In this document: positions 43,836-54,963 of the stretch, in pieces | How positions within the stretch are numbered: the first letter of the stretch is position 1 | How the letters are laid out: each line of letters begins with the position of its first letter | NCBI RefSeq assembly: GCF_900473935.1 | Contig: NZ_UCNN01000012.1 | Coordinates: forward strand, 1 to 64,000 | Direction of reading: 5' to 3' | Source of the DNA: Synechococcus sp. UW105 | GTDB taxonomy: Bacteria; Cyanobacteriota; Cyanobacteriia; PCC-6307; Cyanobiaceae | DNA: 64,000 bases | Translations under genes and position numbers: made by a program | Notes under the pieces: model-generated | Database searches by the model: none | Seen by the model: the letters and a program-made list of their open reading frames with translations, nothing else | Told to the model about the DNA's origin: nothing

Positions 43836-45120
43836 GGGTGCGGCTGATGCCGCAACGGGTCAAGGTGTCGAGTTGCTCTGCGTTGGCACTGAGTTGCTGT
43901 TGGGGAACATTCTCAATGGCAATGCCCGTTGGCTTGGCGAGCAGCTCGCTGGTCTTGGTCTTCCGCACTATCGCCAGTCCGTGCTGGGGGATAACCGCGA
44001 CAGGGTGATTGCCTTCGTGCGCGAAGCGGCAACGCGCTCCAGGGTGCTCATTACCACCGGTGGTCTGGGACCGACACCCGACGATCTCACCACCGAGGCG
44101 ATTGCCTCCGCGTTTGAGGTGCCGCTCGAGGAGCGTCCGGAGGTGTGGGCTGACATCACTGCCAAGGCTCGCAGTCGTGGTCGTGAACCGTCCCTCAGTA
44201 CTCGCCGTCAGGCTCTGCTCCCAAGGGGTGCCACGGTGTTGCCCAACCCCACTGGCACTGCACCAGGGATGATCTGGTCACCTCAGGAGCATTTCACCCT
44301 GCTCACGTTTCCTGGGGTGCCGAGTGAAATGCGGGCCATGTGGACTGCCACCGCAGTTCCCTGGTTGCAGCAGGCTGGACTGACTCAGGGGGTCTTCACC
44401 AGTCGCCTTCTGCATTTCTGGGGGATTGGTGAATCCAGCCTGGCTGAACAGATCGATGATTTGCTCGCAGGCACCAATCCCACCGTTGCGCCCTATGCCG
44501 GTGGTGGGGAGGTGATGCTGAGACTCACTGCCTGCGCAGACAACCCTGAAGCAGGACGCAGGCTTCTAGAGCCGTTGGAGGTGGAGCTACGTCGGCGCAC
44601 CGGTGATCACTGTTTTGGGGCTGATGCTGACAGCCTTGCGTCAGTGGTCCTCCAATTGCTGCGCCAGCGAGGACAGACCGTTGCGGTGGCGGAGTCCTGC
44701 AGCGGAGGCGGTCTGGGGGCTGCACTGACAGCAGTCCCGGGCTCTTCCGAGGTTGTGCTTGGGGGGGTCATCGCCTATGCCAATGCGGTTAAGCAGTCGC
44801 TGTTGCGCGTTCCAGCAGAGCTGTTGAATTGCCATGGCGCCGTCAGTGACCCTGTGGCAGCGGCGATGGCTGAAGGAGTACGCCGCTGTACAGGGGCTGA
44901 TTGGGGCCTAGGAATTACTGGGATTGCTGGCCCTGGTGGGGGCAGCGATGACAAGCCTGTGGGGTTGGTTCATATTGCAGTGGCTGGTCCGGACGGCTGT
45001 ATCAGCAGTGCTTGCCGTTTTGGAGAGACGCGAGGTCGCGACTGGGTTCGTCGTCTCAGTGTTGGCGAAGCGCTTGATCGTCTGCGGCTGCGTCTCTTCA
45101 TGCACTCTCCATCAGGCTGA
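43828..45120 (+). CDS. cinA: CinA family protein (MoaB-like and amidohydrolase domains)
   Basis: About 430 residues. The N-terminal MoaB/MogA-like domain has [18 protein letters not shown] and [14 protein letters not shown]; the C-terminal NMN-amidohydrolase-like domain has [20 protein letters not shown] and [22 protein letters not shown]. Together they act on nicotinamide mononucleotide or ADP-ribose in NAD recycling. Start at ATG 43828 (MAEGAADAA) rather than 43792, which overlaps the upstream gene further. The overlap suggests coupling to the WecA-like gene. Confidence 0.92.
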   Translation: MAEGAADAATGQGVELLCVGTELLLGNILNGNARWLGEQLAGLGLPHYRQSVLGDNRDRVIAFVREAATRSRVLITTGGLGPTPDDLTTEAIASAFEVPLEERPEVWADITAKARSRGREPSLSTRRQALLPRGATVLPNPTGTAPGMIWSPQEHFTLLTFPGVPSEMRAMWTATAVPWLQQAGLTQGVFTSRLLHFWGIGESSLAEQIDDLLAGTNPTVAPYAGGGEVMLRLTACADNPEAGRRLLEPLEVELRRRTGDHCFGADADSLASVVLQLLRQRGQTVAVAESCSGGGLGAALTAVPGSSEVVLGGVIAYANAVKQSLLRVPAELLNCHGAVSDPVAAAMAEGVRRCTGADWGLGITGIAGPGGGSDDKPVGLVHIAVAGPDGCISSACRFGETRGRDWVRRLSVGEALDRLRLRLFMHSPSG

Positions 45121-45159
45121 GGCTGCGGCTTAGGGTGAGCGGCTGATCACTTGGCCGGA

Positions 45160-46575
45160 ATGAGCAGCGGCACGCTTTACGACAAGGTCTGGGATCTGCA
45201 CAGCGTTGCGGATCTCCCCGGTGGGCCCACCCAGCTGCTGATCGGATTGCACCTAATCCATGAGGTCACCAGCCCCCAGGCGTTTGCGGCTCTGGACGAC
45301 AAGGGCCTTCCCGTGCGTTGTCCGGAGCGCACCGTGGCCACGGTGGATCACATTGTGCCCACGACGAGTCAGGCAAGGCCGTTCGCCGATTCCCTGGCGG
45401 AAGAGATGCTCAGCACCCTGGAGCGCAACTGCGCTCGCCATGGCATCACCCTGTATGGGCTTGGTAGCGGCCGCCAAGGGATTGTGCATGTGATCGCCCC
45501 GGAACTGGGCCTCACCCAGCCTGGGATGACGGTCGCCTGCGGTGACTCACATACATCCACCCATGGCGCCTTCGGTGCCATCGCTTTCGGGATTGGCACC
45601 AGTCAGGTCCGTGATGTGTTGGCCAGCCAGAGCTTGGCGATGAACAAGCTGAAGGTGCGCCGTCTTTGGTTCGACAACAGGCTCAGCCCTGGGGTGTTTG
45701 CCAAGGATCTGATCTTGCACGTGATTCGCACTCTCGGCGTCAAGGCTGGGGTGGGCCATGCGTATGAGTTCGCCGGGCCTGCGATCGAGGCTCTGTCGAT
45801 GGAAGAGCGCATGACCCTCTGCAATATGGCCATCGAGGGTGGCGCTCGATGCGGGTACGTCAACCCTGATCAAGTCACCTTCGACTACCTCGCTGGTCGG
45901 CCGGAGGCACCTGAGGGTGAAGCTTGGGATCGGGCGGTTCAGTGGTGGCGCTCTTTGGCTTCCGATGCTGATGCCCGCTTTGATGATGAGGTGCGGTTTG
46001 ATGCCGCAGCGATCGCTCCGATCGTGACCTGGGGTATCACGCCAGGCCAGGGAATCGGTGTGGATGAGACGGTGCCCACCACCGAGCAAATGGATCCAGC
46101 CGATCGGCCGATTGCCGAGGAGGCCTACCGCTATATGGATCTGGCCCCGGGTTCTGCGATCGCTGGAGTCCCCGTGGATGTCTGTTTTATTGGCAGTTGC
46201 ACCAATGGCCGCTTAAGCGATCTCCAGGCAGCTGCCGATGTAGCTCGTGGTCGCCAAGTCGCAGATGGCATCAAGGCCTTTGTGGTGCCGGGTTCGGAAC
46301 AGGTGGCCCGTGCGGCGGAAGCTGAGGGGCTTGATCAGGTGTTTCGCGCCGCCGGATTTGATTGGCGGGAGCCGGGATGTTCGATGTGCCTGGCCATGAA
46401 TCCCGATCGGCTGGAAGGTCGTCAGATCAGTGCCAGTTCCAGTAACCGCAACTTCAAAGGCCGACAAGGATCAGCCACTGGCCGCACCCTGCTGATGAGC
46501 CCGGCCATGGTTGCGGCAGCAGCCATCCATGGTGCGGTCACCGATGTGCGCAACCTTGCTCCTGCCGACGGCTGA
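45160..46575 (+). CDS. leuC: 3-isopropylmalate dehydratase large subunit
   Basis: A 471-residue aconitase-family subunit with [47 protein letters not shown] and the [4Fe-4S] ligands in [14 protein letters not shown] and [13 protein letters not shown]. It isomerises 2- to 3-isopropylmalate in leucine synthesis, together with LeuD just downstream. ATG 45160 follows a TTG at 45151 that I do not favour. Confidence 0.96.
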   Translation: MSSGTLYDKVWDLHSVADLPGGPTQLLIGLHLIHEVTSPQAFAALDDKGLPVRCPERTVATVDHIVPTTSQARPFADSLAEEMLSTLERNCARHGITLYGLGSGRQGIVHVIAPELGLTQPGMTVACGDSHTSTHGAFGAIAFGIGTSQVRDVLASQSLAMNKLKVRRLWFDNRLSPGVFAKDLILHVIRTLGVKAGVGHAYEFAGPAIEALSMEERMTLCNMAIEGGARCGYVNPDQVTFDYLAGRPEAPEGEAWDRAVQWWRSLASDADARFDDEVRFDAAAIAPIVTWGITPGQGIGVDETVPTTEQMDPADRPIAEEAYRYMDLAPGSAIAGVPVDVCFIGSCTNGRLSDLQAAADVARGRQVADGIKAFVVPGSEQVARAAEAEGLDQVFRAAGFDWREPGCSMCLAMNPDRLEGRQISASSSNRNFKGRQGSATGRTLLMSPAMVAAAAIHGAVTDVRNLAPADG

Positions 46576-46631
46576 ATGCATCCGCGCTGCGTTTCTGTTG
46601 TTCGTTTCTTCTTTGTTCTTCCACGTCAGCC

Positions 46632-47249
46632 ATGACCCAGTCCGGCCCTTTCCCCCAGGGAACGATCACCAGCGTCAATGGACGGGCCTTTGCCCTGCGT
46701 GGCGATGACATCGATACCGATCGGATCATTCCGGCCCGTTTCCTCAAATGCGTCAGTTTTGATGCCCTTGGCTCCCAGGCCTTCGCTGATGATCGTCAGG
46801 AGCTTGCTGGGGACCATCCCTTTGATCAGGCAGCTCATGTCGGAGCATCGATCCTTGTGGTCAATGGAAATTTCGGTTGTGGTTCGAGCCGGGAGCATGC
46901 TCCTCAAGCCTTGATGCGCTGGGGTATTCGTGCGCTCGTGGGTGTGAGCTTTGCCGAGATCTTCCACGGGAACTGCTTGGCTCTTGGCATTCCTTGCGCT
47001 ACGGCGAGCTCTGATCAGATCAAGCAGCTGCAGGCAGCAGTTTCCGCAGATGCCATGGCATCTTGGAGCCTGGATCTGCAGACCTGTCGGTGCCGCAGTG
47101 AAGCGGCTGGAGAGTGGGCTGTTGGCTTTGAGTCTGGAGCGCTCGAGATGTTGCTGAGCGGTCGCTGGGATGCCACCTCTCAGTTGGTGGCCCGCGATGC
47201 TGAGCTGAAGCAGACCATGGCTGCGCTCCCGTATCTGAACGGCTTTTAA
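46632..47249 (+). CDS. leuD: 3-isopropylmalate dehydratase small subunit
   Basis: A 205-residue subunit. FALRGDDIDTDRIIPARFLK and LVVNGNFGCGSSREHAPQAL are the LeuD signatures forming the swivel domain and its substrate loop. It pairs with LeuC in the same transcription unit (56 bp gap). Confidence 0.96.
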   Translation: MTQSGPFPQGTITSVNGRAFALRGDDIDTDRIIPARFLKCVSFDALGSQAFADDRQELAGDHPFDQAAHVGASILVVNGNFGCGSSREHAPQALMRWGIRALVGVSFAEIFHGNCLALGIPCATASSDQIKQLQAAVSADAMASWSLDLQTCRCRSEAAGEWAVGFESGALEMLLSGRWDATSQLVARDAELKQTMAALPYLNGF

Positions 47250-47309
47250 GTCACCTGGGCTGCGGACACTTGCCTCAGTGTCTATGAATGAAGAAGAGGC
47301 ATCCGGCTG

Positions 47310-47777
47310 ATGGGCTTTCCGCTGTTCCCCACCTGTTATCCCCTGACTGGGTTGCTCGCTTTGAGTCTTGGCACGATTGTCCAGTTGCGGGCGGCGGAGC
47401 CGATTCCGATCCAGGTCGATCCGGTGGTGCGTCTTCAGTCCACAGGTGACTGTCGTGGGTGTGATCTGCGAGGGGTGGATTTGGGCGGTGCCCATTTGAT
47501 TGGAGTGGATCTTCGTGATGCTGATCTGCGTGGTGCCCGCCTTGAAGGTGCAAATCTGGAGGGAGCGGACCTCAGTGGGGCTCGTTTGGATGGTGCCAAT
47601 CTGCAAAGGGCCGTTCTCAGCAATGCTGAACTCACTGGAGCGGATCTGCGTCGCGCTGATCTGCGGGAGGCGGTGGTGATCAATGCCTATGCCCCTGGAG
47701 TGAAAACCGATGGCATGCAGTACGCCGGCTCGGACCTCACCGGTAGCCACTTGATTTATGGCGGTGGACCTGATTGA
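47310..47777 (+). CDS. Secreted pentapeptide-repeat protein
   Basis: A 155-residue protein with a signal-like hydrophobic N-terminus ([20 protein letters not shown]). It is followed by a short [11 protein letters not shown] and then about twelve A(D/N)LxX pentapeptides (residues about 50-115), with the central L/F positions seen in repeats such as [20 protein letters not shown]. This folds as a right-handed beta helix. Such proteins are abundant in cyanobacteria, mostly of unknown function and often in lumen or periplasm. Follows leuD by 60 bp. Confidence 0.85.
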   Translation: MGFPLFPTCYPLTGLLALSLGTIVQLRAAEPIPIQVDPVVRLQSTGDCRGCDLRGVDLGGAHLIGVDLRDADLRGARLEGANLEGADLSGARLDGANLQRAVLSNAELTGADLRRADLREAVVINAYAPGVKTDGMQYAGSDLTGSHLIYGGGPD

Positions 47778-47799
47778 GCGGCTGAGAATGGAGCCTTGA

Positions 47800-50700
47800 T
47801 CAGAACAGGCCCTTGTCGGGGTTGTTCAGGTTCGTCGGTGTGTAGGGAACAAAGGGCACCCCGGTTCCGGTGAAGTTGAAGTCATGGAGGCGGAATCGGA
47901 AGCCGCCGATCCCTTCATAAGGGTTGTAGTAGAAACCGAAGTCGTAGGAACGCCGCTGCCATCGCAGCTCAAGGTTGGAGTTGATCACGTTGCCGTAGTA
48001 CGCCGAATTCGGGTTGACGTTTAGGGCCAGGCCGGCGTTGATGATCAAGGGACCGGCCAGTTGCTGGGTGACACCCATGCCAATCGTGCCGAGGTCGACC
48101 GCCTGATCGAAATCAAACGGACTGGATCCCTCTTTGAGGGTGCCGCCACCGATCACCGACACCTGGGTGTAATCCAGGAATGGTTTGCTGAAGGTCCCCA
48201 GGGTCAGGGTGGGGCCACCACTCAGCGAGAGGGTGTTCTGTTGCGTGCCGTTGCCGTACGCCGCTAGCAGGGTGTTGACATTGCTGTTGAGCGTGAGGCC
48301 AGGGACGATGGCGACTGGCGAATAGCGATAGGCCGCTTCAGGTGTGAGCGCTGCAGGTTGACCTCGCCAGAGTGGATAGCTGCTGTTGAGGGAGGCATAG
48401 ATATTGGCGCGCCACAGATCCGCAAGGTTTTCGCTCTCAAACGTTTCCGCCTGATAGTTGCCGACGCCCATGCGCCAGAGGAACGTGTTGGTGAGTTGGC
48501 CCCAGTTCCAGTCCCCTTTCTGTTCAGCGAATCCGCCAAAGGCTGAATACACGTCGGTTTGGCCAAGGGATCCATTCCATGTGCGGTAGCGGTAAGCGCC
48601 AAACATGCGTGTCTTGAAGTTGCCAACGACAGGCAGGTTGAAGCGGTTTTTCAGTTCTCCCCAGTAGCGGCTTGCATTCGCGAAGTTGGAGGGATTCAAG
48701 CTGCTGATGTCGGCGTTCAAGGATGTTTGCCATCCCCACAGCTGACCCGAGAGCTCGGCTTCAAGGCCAAAGGCATCGCCTGCCGTGATCGCTTGCTCCA
48801 CTTTGCCGCTGTCGACTGCACTGCCAGGAGCCACGTAACTGTCGGTCTGACCATCGATTGCCCGCTGCACCAGAAGCTGCGGTTGCAGATCCAATTGGTA
48901 GTCATTGCTGAGTTTGATCGGCTTGAGGTTGCGGCCGATGAAGAAGCCATCGCGGTCATCGTTGTCAATCCCGACCACCCAGCGGTTATCCACTTCTTCT
49001 TGCTTCTGGATGCGTTGGGTGCGGCTGACGCTGATGGGTAGCCGCTCTTCCACGATCAGCCTGTTCCGGCGCGCCTTGATCAGGATGTCGCCGTTGGGCT
49101 CCTGTCTGGCGACCACATCTTCGGCGTCAATGCGGGTCTGAGCAGGGGTGAAGGGATCGTTGGTGAAGCCCATGCGGTCAGCGGTCCAGCCTTCTGGTGT
49201 GAGGCGGATCTTGCTGGCCTGGATCCGCCAGCGACTGATTTCACCTGTCACCAGCTGCGTGCGTCCGAGCTGTTTCAGTTGGGTGGGTTTCATGCCGCCG
49301 TAATCGTTTTCTTCCTCGATGGTTTGCTCGCGGGTCTCCTGCTTCCTCTGGCCTCCGCCGGGGACACCGAGACGCCGTTCAATCGTGAGGGATTGTTGGA
49401 TCTGGATGCTGCTGATCCGTTGGTCAATTGCGGCAATGGCGCTGGCACGAAGCGCTTCTTGCTCCGATGGCGAGAGGCTGGAGTATCGGGTCTGTGCGAT
49501 GGGCTCCGGCTGGGTAGAGGAGTGTCCTGCAGTGACCCGCGTACCCGCACCATCCAGTGTGATGGCCTCGAGCTCCTGGTTGAGGGTTTGAGAGGGCCTG
49601 CGGTTTGCGCGGTCTGGGTCTGGACAACCCAGTGGTGGTGGCACCTCGCTTTGTGCTGCAGCAGCGCGATCTCGCCCCCAGCGGTAACGCGCACCGATGA
49701 GGTAGGCATTGCTGCCTTCTCGCACACCGCTGTAGGTGCCGAAGGCGCCTGATCTGTGGTGAATGCGTCCTACCAGTGAGAGCTGTTTCGAGACTGCGGC
49801 CTCGAGCTCAAAGCCGAGATAGTTGAGCAGCTGCGCGTAGTTTTCGCGGTAGGTGCGTTCATAGTTACTGGCTGCTGTGAAGTAACTGACGCCTTCCACC
49901 ACTCCGAAGCTCAGCCAAGGCTGGAGCCAAAGTCTGGCCCCAATGCCGAGAATGCCTTCACCGAACTGTTGCCCTGGTGTGTCCGCATAGGGAACAGCTT
50001 GATTAAATTCACCGCCTGGCTGTTGATAGGCCTGATGGCCGAAGAGATTGCCCTCGAGTTCGATCGCTAGGGGGCCCGCTTTCCAGATTCGTTTCTGCAG
50101 GGTTACACCGAGCAGATATTCCGGACGCATGCGTCCATTGAACAGAAAGGTGTCGCCAAAGTTGGAGTCGATGCTTTGGCCACCCCAGGCGGTGGCAGCC
50201 CAGGGATGGGGATGCCATTGAGGAATCGGGGGGAGAACAGGTGGACAGGCCATGCCCAGATGGGTGGCAGATTCGGCATGCACCGGCCCTGGAACGACCC
50301 AGTCCCCAGAGCCAGGAAGCTCCTGCGTCCAGAACTCACCAGTATCCCCTTGCGGGCTGATCCGTTCAGCGGTCCTGCCGGACAGCTCGATCTGCAACGC
50401 TGTTGGAAATCCCAGCCCCGAGCTCTCCAACACTGGCAGTGGTCGGATGGAACGAACGGCAGCACCTTGTGCCGATGGGCTCGTGGGATTGAGGTCGATT
50501 GCGGCGCTGTCGAGATCGAGAACGCCATAGACGTCCTTAAGGATGCCTTCGTTCTGAATCAGGCTGAAGCGAAGCGTGCTGGCCTGGAAATATTGAGCAC
50601 CCCTGCGGTAGCGCACACGGCCTTGTGCCGCGAAGGTACTGAAATTTGAATCGAATTCAATTCTGTCAGCCTGAAGCAGTCCACCATTGATTTGGGCAGT

Positions 50701-50952
50701 GACGTTGCCCTCGGCCACAAACAGGTCACGTTCGCCGTCGAACCGCTGCTGATCTGCTCTGAGCTGAATCTCAAGGGGCGGCGTCTGCGACGCTGCTGAC
50801 TGACTGACCTGGCCAGTGGTTGATGGCCTACGAATGTCTTCGCTTTGGGCCAGAGCCTTCTCGCCGCTCGTGAGTGCCAGAGCCGCAGACAGCCCAAGTG
50901 ACCCGATCGCAATCAGTTGATGGCGTTGGGGCTGGGCGAATCGACCTGGCAA
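47800..50952 (-). CDS. DUF3769 / LptD-like outer-membrane protein
   Basis: A 1050-residue exported protein. TTG at 50952 is the start; the sequence AGGAGA six bases before it supports this, and no ATG fits the frame. The signal peptide is QLIAIGSLGLSAALALTSGEKALAQ. An LptA/OstA-like stretch (DLFVAEGNVTAQINGGLLQADRIEFDSNFSTFAAQG) precedes a long aromatic-rich beta-barrel region that ends NFTGTGVPFVPYTPTNL. DUF3769 proteins are the cyanobacterial counterparts of LptD, which places lipopolysaccharide in the outer membrane. A Gln/Arg-rich insert sits around residues 490-560. Confidence 0.85.
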   Translation of the reverse strand: MPGRFAQPQRHQLIAIGSLGLSAALALTSGEKALAQSEDIRRPSTTGQVSQSAASQTPPLEIQLRADQQRFDGERDLFVAEGNVTAQINGGLLQADRIEFDSNFSTFAAQGRVRYRRGAQYFQASTLRFSLIQNEGILKDVYGVLDLDSAAIDLNPTSPSAQGAAVRSIRPLPVLESSGLGFPTALQIELSGRTAERISPQGDTGEFWTQELPGSGDWVVPGPVHAESATHLGMACPPVLPPIPQWHPHPWAATAWGGQSIDSNFGDTFLFNGRMRPEYLLGVTLQKRIWKAGPLAIELEGNLFGHQAYQQPGGEFNQAVPYADTPGQQFGEGILGIGARLWLQPWLSFGVVEGVSYFTAASNYERTYRENYAQLLNYLGFELEAAVSKQLSLVGRIHHRSGAFGTYSGVREGSNAYLIGARYRWGRDRAAAAQSEVPPPLGCPDPDRANRRPSQTLNQELEAITLDGAGTRVTAGHSSTQPEPIAQTRYSSLSPSEQEALRASAIAAIDQRISSIQIQQSLTIERRLGVPGGGQRKQETREQTIEEENDYGGMKPTQLKQLGRTQLVTGEISRWRIQASKIRLTPEGWTADRMGFTNDPFTPAQTRIDAEDVVARQEPNGDILIKARRNRLIVEERLPISVSRTQRIQKQEEVDNRWVVGIDNDDRDGFFIGRNLKPIKLSNDYQLDLQPQLLVQRAIDGQTDSYVAPGSAVDSGKVEQAITAGDAFGLEAELSGQLWGWQTSLNADISSLNPSNFANASRYWGELKNRFNLPVVGNFKTRMFGAYRYRTWNGSLGQTDVYSAFGGFAEQKGDWNWGQLTNTFLWRMGVGNYQAETFESENLADLWRANIYASLNSSYPLWRGQPAALTPEAAYRYSPVAIVPGLTLNSNVNTLLAAYGNGTQQNTLSLSGGPTLTLGTFSKPFLDYTQVSVIGGGTLKEGSSPFDFDQAVDLGTIGMGVTQQLAGPLIINAGLALNVNPNSAYYGNVINSNLELRWQRRSYDFGFYYNPYEGIGGFRFRLHDFNFTGTGVPFVPYTPTNLNNPDKGLF

Positions 50953-51058
50953 GCGATCTCTCCTGAGGCCGCTGATCTTGCCATGGTGAGATCGCTGGAA
51001 TGCTCTGGTGCTGACCAGTGCTGCGCGTGACCGACAGCCTGGATCAGATCAGCCAGAG

Positions 51059-51178
51059 TCAGTCTTCGAGATCCTTGCGGCTAGGTGTGCGGCTGGGATC
51101 GCTAGCCAAGAAGCCGAACACGAAGATCCCAAGGAAGAAGAAGACGACCGAGTACACGGAAATCTTGAGGGCAAGCAT
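51059..51178 (-). CDS. psbI: Photosystem II reaction centre protein I
   Basis: A 39-residue one-helix thylakoid protein: [20 protein letters not shown], then [19 protein letters not shown]. It matches PsbI of cyanobacteria and plastids nearly position for position. PsbI is close to D1 and is among the earliest PSII subunits to assemble. The divergent GH38 gene begins 37 bp away or overlaps, so the psbI promoter lies within or next to that gene's 5' end. Confidence 0.96.
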   Translation of the reverse strand: MLALKISVYSVVFFFLGIFVFGFLASDPSRTPSRKDLED

Positions 51179-51215
51179 GGAGACCGACCGGCGTCTGGGA
51201 CAGCGTCATCATCTT

Positions 51216-54200
51216 ATGGGGCAATGTTTGCTAGACACGATGCAGAACCGTCTCCAGGCCCGGCGATCGGAGTGGATTGAAACGTTTCGCAGTCGCTCGC
51301 GTCTGGATCTGCTGCCGCAGTGGCGTCGAATGGAGGATCCAGGCCGGGGGCCTGCCCTTGATGACCCGTGGGGTCAAATGCACCGCCCTGACTGGGTTAA
51401 ACGTGGTTTGTTGATCTGGCCTAGGGGAGGCCTCTGGCGTCGGCTCACGCTTCAATTGATCTGTCCGCAGGCCTGGCGCACTGGTGAGCAGTGCCGCGAA
51501 CGTTTGGTGCTCAGTTGGTGGGCTGATCAGGTGCGCCTTTGGGTGGATGGGGTGCTGGTGCACGAGGGAGACCTGTTTGATACGCGCTGCCGCTGGCCGC
51601 TCCCCTCGTCCTGGCGTCAGGGGACGCCGCTTGAGATCCTGCTGGAATTGCGCAGTCCCTGTCATGACGACGGCGCGCTGATCACCAGTCAGGTGGTGCG
51701 TGAACCGCTGCGGCCTGCTCATGACGCAGCGCAGCTGCTTCTGCCCGAAGCGCTGGATTTGGCGCTCCCGTCCCTTGCGGACTTGCCTGAGGCATTGTTG
51801 GAGTTGGATCCTCTGTCCTCCCAGGCGTCTGAGGCCGTTGCGGCTGTGCTTCTCAAGACTCCTGCCCCTGCTGGAGTGCTGCATTGGATTGGCCATGCAC
51901 ACCTTGACCTGGCCTGGCTTTGGCCAGTCGCGGATACCTGGCAAGCGGCGGAACGGACCTTCCGTTCGGCGCTTGATTTGATGGAGCGCTTCCCGGAATT
52001 GCGCTTTGCCCATTCCACACCCGCTCTCTATCAATGGATGGAGCGCTTTCGGCCGGCGTTGTGGGCACGGATTCGTGCGGCCAGTATTGCTGGGCGTTGG
52101 GAACCCATCAACGGCCCATGGGTGGAGACTGATTGCGTGCTTGTCAGCACGGCATCTCTGTGGCAACAGTTCTGTCTCGGACAGGGATACAGCCGTCGGG
52201 CCTTCCCTGAATGGCGGCATCAACTGGCGTGGTTACCCGACAGCTTTGGCTTCGCAGCGGGTGTGCCGGCGGTGGCCGTGGCGGAGGGAGTGCGCTGGTT
52301 CTGCACCCATAAGCTCGCCTGGAATGCCAGTGAGCCCTTCCCCCATCGTCTGTTCCGTTGGCGTAGCCGCGGTGGCGCTGAGCTACTCGCCTTGATGCTG
52401 CCGCCGATCGGCACTGACGCCGATCCGGCTGCGATCCAGGCTGAACATCGAGCCTTTGGCGCTGCCACAGGGCTGAATCATGCGCTTTGGACACCAGGCG
52501 TGGGTGATCACGGCGGCGGCCCCACTGTGGAAATGCTCGAGCAGATGGAGCTATGGGATGGCCACCCCCAGGTGACGCATCGGTCTGCCTCCACGGTTCG
52601 CGCCTTTTTGGCGGAGCTGGAGCCGATGGCGGCGACTTTGCCGGTTTGGCGCGATGAGCTCTATCTCGATCTTCATCGGGGATGTTCCACCAGTCGACCG
52701 GATCAGAAACGCCACAACCGAAGCTTGGAGCGTCTGCTGCGGGAGGTGGATCTGACGGCGGCGCTGCTTCGTCGCCGCAGTGCGGCTCGACCAGCTGCCT
52801 CGGCTGATTGGCGCACGCTGCTGTTCCAGCAGTTCCATGACATCCTTCCTGGAACCTCCATCCCGGAGGTGTTCGACCAGGCCGAATCGCTGTGGCGCCA
52901 GGATCGCCGCCAGGCTTCAGCACAGCGTGATCAACATCTCGCCCAGCTTCTGGGGGATGGTGGCGTGGATGGCAAGGGCTGGGCATGGGTGGGCCTTCAG
53001 CCCTTGGCACGGTGGTCTCCGGTGCTGCGGTTGCCGCAAGCAGGATGGGCTGCCATGGGGCGGCCATTGCCCATTCAGCCTGCGGTGTCTGGCGGTACAT
53101 GGGTGCAGCTGCCGGTGCTCCAGGGAGTGGCGGCGTTGCCATTGGAATGTCGATTCAAAGGCGATGCCCCTCAGGGGGTTGTGCGGGGAGCTGTGCAGGT
53201 CGAATCCATCTCGACCGGAGGCTTTCGGCTGACCAACGGCCGCTTGTCTGCGGAACTCGGTGGGCAAGGAGTGCATCAGCTTTGGGATGGTGCCGGCGTG
53301 CCGCAGTTGCTGGGGCCAATCGCGTTGCGACGTTTTCGAGATCAGGGCGAGTTCTGGGATGCCTGGGATCTTGCAGCCGATTACCGCGATCATCCGTTGC
53401 CTGTGGAGTGGGAATCGGCCTCGTTTCAGCTGGTTGAGGCGGGCCCCCTGGTGGCACGGGTGCTCGTGCGTGCTCGTGCCGGTCACAGTCGGATTCGGCT
53501 TGATTGTCAGCTCAGGGCGGACAGCCCCTGGCTGGAGCTCACCTGCAGCGTGAACTGGAAGCAGACCCATGAGTTGCTCAGGCTGGAGATCCCCTTGGCG
53601 CAGTCGGCTGTGCGCTGGGCGGCGGACACCAGTGGCGGAGTGATCGAACGCCCAGCCAGGCCTTGCACACCTCGAGAGCGGGTGCGATGGGAAGTGCCAG
53701 TGATTTCATGGTGTGCAAGTGAGGCTGGGGCCCCAGGAGGTGGCTTGGCGCTGCTCCTCGATGGCCCTCAGGGGGTGGATGCCGAGCCGGGGCGTTTGGG
53801 TGTCTCACTGCTTCGAGGTTCGACCTGGCCTGACCCTGGTGCGGACCGTGGCTGGCATCGCCAGCGCGTGGCACTGATGCCAACGCCTGCAGGCTGGTGC
53901 AGGGATGGCATCCCTCAGGCGGCGATCGCTTTTCGCGAACCGGGCTGGTGTCGGCCCTCATCATTGGCCGATCCGACTGTCTTGTTGCCGTCGCTCCCCG
54001 TCGGGCTGGTGCCTGTGGCCGTCTTGACTCCACTCGATCGAGCGGAGGGCGACCCTTCCAGATTGACGATCAGAGTGCACAACCCTGGCGCTCGACGCCA
54101 AACCTGGTGCCCGCAAGGCTGGACTGTGATGCGACGGCACGAGGAGCCGGCTGCCTCGGTCACTCTCAGGCCAGGCGAACTGGTGGAACTGGAGCTTTCG

Positions 54201-54242
54201 CCTGCCGGCGAGACCGTTGAGCCGGTGAATCAGTCTTCGTGA
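51216..54242 (+). CDS. Glycoside hydrolase family 38 alpha-mannosidase
   Basis: About 1008 residues from ATG 51216 (51177 and 51240 are alternatives; earlier frames overlap psbI). The GH38 catalytic domain has [16 protein letters not shown] with zinc ligands His229 and Asp231, [32 protein letters not shown], and WLPDSFGF with the nucleophile Asp342. [13 protein letters not shown], another family motif with a zinc-ligand His, follows. The C-terminal half is the beta-rich domain of the family. No signal peptide, so it acts in the cytoplasm, perhaps on mannosyl-containing glycans or a compatible solute. Its end overlaps psbN by 13 bp. Confidence 0.88.
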   Translation: MGQCLLDTMQNRLQARRSEWIETFRSRSRLDLLPQWRRMEDPGRGPALDDPWGQMHRPDWVKRGLLIWPRGGLWRRLTLQLICPQAWRTGEQCRERLVLSWWADQVRLWVDGVLVHEGDLFDTRCRWPLPSSWRQGTPLEILLELRSPCHDDGALITSQVVREPLRPAHDAAQLLLPEALDLALPSLADLPEALLELDPLSSQASEAVAAVLLKTPAPAGVLHWIGHAHLDLAWLWPVADTWQAAERTFRSALDLMERFPELRFAHSTPALYQWMERFRPALWARIRAASIAGRWEPINGPWVETDCVLVSTASLWQQFCLGQGYSRRAFPEWRHQLAWLPDSFGFAAGVPAVAVAEGVRWFCTHKLAWNASEPFPHRLFRWRSRGGAELLALMLPPIGTDADPAAIQAEHRAFGAATGLNHALWTPGVGDHGGGPTVEMLEQMELWDGHPQVTHRSASTVRAFLAELEPMAATLPVWRDELYLDLHRGCSTSRPDQKRHNRSLERLLREVDLTAALLRRRSAARPAASADWRTLLFQQFHDILPGTSIPEVFDQAESLWRQDRRQASAQRDQHLAQLLGDGGVDGKGWAWVGLQPLARWSPVLRLPQAGWAAMGRPLPIQPAVSGGTWVQLPVLQGVAALPLECRFKGDAPQGVVRGAVQVESISTGGFRLTNGRLSAELGGQGVHQLWDGAGVPQLLGPIALRRFRDQGEFWDAWDLAADYRDHPLPVEWESASFQLVEAGPLVARVLVRARAGHSRIRLDCQLRADSPWLELTCSVNWKQTHELLRLEIPLAQSAVRWAADTSGGVIERPARPCTPRERVRWEVPVISWCASEAGAPGGGLALLLDGPQGVDAEPGRLGVSLLRGSTWPDPGADRGWHRQRVALMPTPAGWCRDGIPQAAIAFREPGWCRPSSLADPTVLLPSLPVGLVPVAVLTPLDRAEGDPSRLTIRVHNPGARRQTWCPQGWTVMRRHEEPAASVTLRPGELVELELSPAGETVEPVNQSS

Positions 54243-54370
54243 TCATCAAAGGGATCGTCCAGTTTTTTGGACGGTGGTCCGAAGGCGGTGTAAACCCCGA
54301 ACCCGGTCAGGCCGAGCAATACAGCCAGTACGCCAATGGCAACGGATAGGGCTGGTGAAGAGGTTTCCAT
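54230..54370 (-). CDS. psbN: Photosystem II assembly protein PsbN
   Basis: A 46-residue protein: [20 protein letters not shown], then [20 protein letters not shown]. This is the conserved PsbN, a one-helix thylakoid protein required for assembly of PSII rather than a true subunit. It lies opposite psbH, the conserved divergent arrangement in cyanobacteria and plastids. Its 3' end overlaps GH38 by 13 bp. Confidence 0.96.
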   Translation of the reverse strand: METSSPALSVAIGVLAVLLGLTGFGVYTAFGPPSKKLDDPFDDHED

Positions 54371-54456
54371 CACATCTCTCGACAGGTTCGGCCTGAATCA
54401 GGGCCATGACCTTTACAGTACCGAGACTTAACCTCACCCGAGACCCAAGCGCTGCC

Positions 54457-54657
54457 ATGGCTCAACGCACTCGTCTGGGAGATCTCCTCCGTCCCCTGAA
54501 TTCCGAGTACGGCAAGGTGGTGCCGGGCTGGGGAACGACACCGGTGATGGGCATTTTTATGTCCCTTTTCCTTGTCTTCCTGCTCGTGATCTTGCAGCTG
54601 TACAACAAGTCCCTGATTCTTGAGGGCATCAACGTCAACTGGAACGGCCTCGGCTGA
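54457..54657 (+). CDS. psbH: Photosystem II protein H
   Basis: A 66-residue subunit: [40 protein letters not shown], then [20 protein letters not shown]. One transmembrane helix. Start at ATG 54457; an upstream in-frame ATG at 54406 is not favoured. It stabilises PSII and bicarbonate/QB-side function. The psbN gene diverges 86 bp upstream and shares the promoter region. Confidence 0.96.
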   Translation: MAQRTRLGDLLRPLNSEYGKVVPGWGTTPVMGIFMSLFLVFLLVILQLYNKSLILEGINVNWNGLG

Positions 54658-54666
54658 AGCTGATTC

Positions 54667-54963
54667 ATGAACGTTTTCGGGGTCGGCCTTCCTGAGATGG
54701 CCGTGATTGGTGCTGTGGCCCTGCTTGTGTTTGGGCCAAAACGCCTTCCCGAGCTGGGTCGCACCCTTGGTAAAACGCTCAAGGGATTCCAGTCAGCGTC
54801 CAAGGAATTTGAACGCGAGATCAACAAAGCCATGGCTGAGCCTGAGGTCACAGCCTCGGATGCTTCAGAGTCGTCTGGCGAAACCGGATTGTCTCAGTCC
54901 CAGTCCAGTGAGGACGGCGCTGATGTGGTTCAGTCCCCCTTGCCACCGTCGTCAGAGGGGTGA
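54667..54963 (+). CDS. tatA: Twin-arginine translocase subunit TatA/E
   Basis: A 98-residue protein with the TatA pattern: MNVFGVGLPEMAVIGAVALL, a helix with FGPKRLPELGRTLGKTLKGFQSA (the FGPKxLPELG hinge), an amphipathic helix, then an acidic Ser/Glu-rich tail. It forms the pore for folded proteins. It is 9 bp after psbH and its stop overlaps the pth start (TGATG), so all three may be in one unit. Confidence 0.9.
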   Translation: MNVFGVGLPEMAVIGAVALLVFGPKRLPELGRTLGKTLKGFQSASKEFEREINKAMAEPEVTASDASESSGETGLSQSQSSEDGADVVQSPLPPSSEG

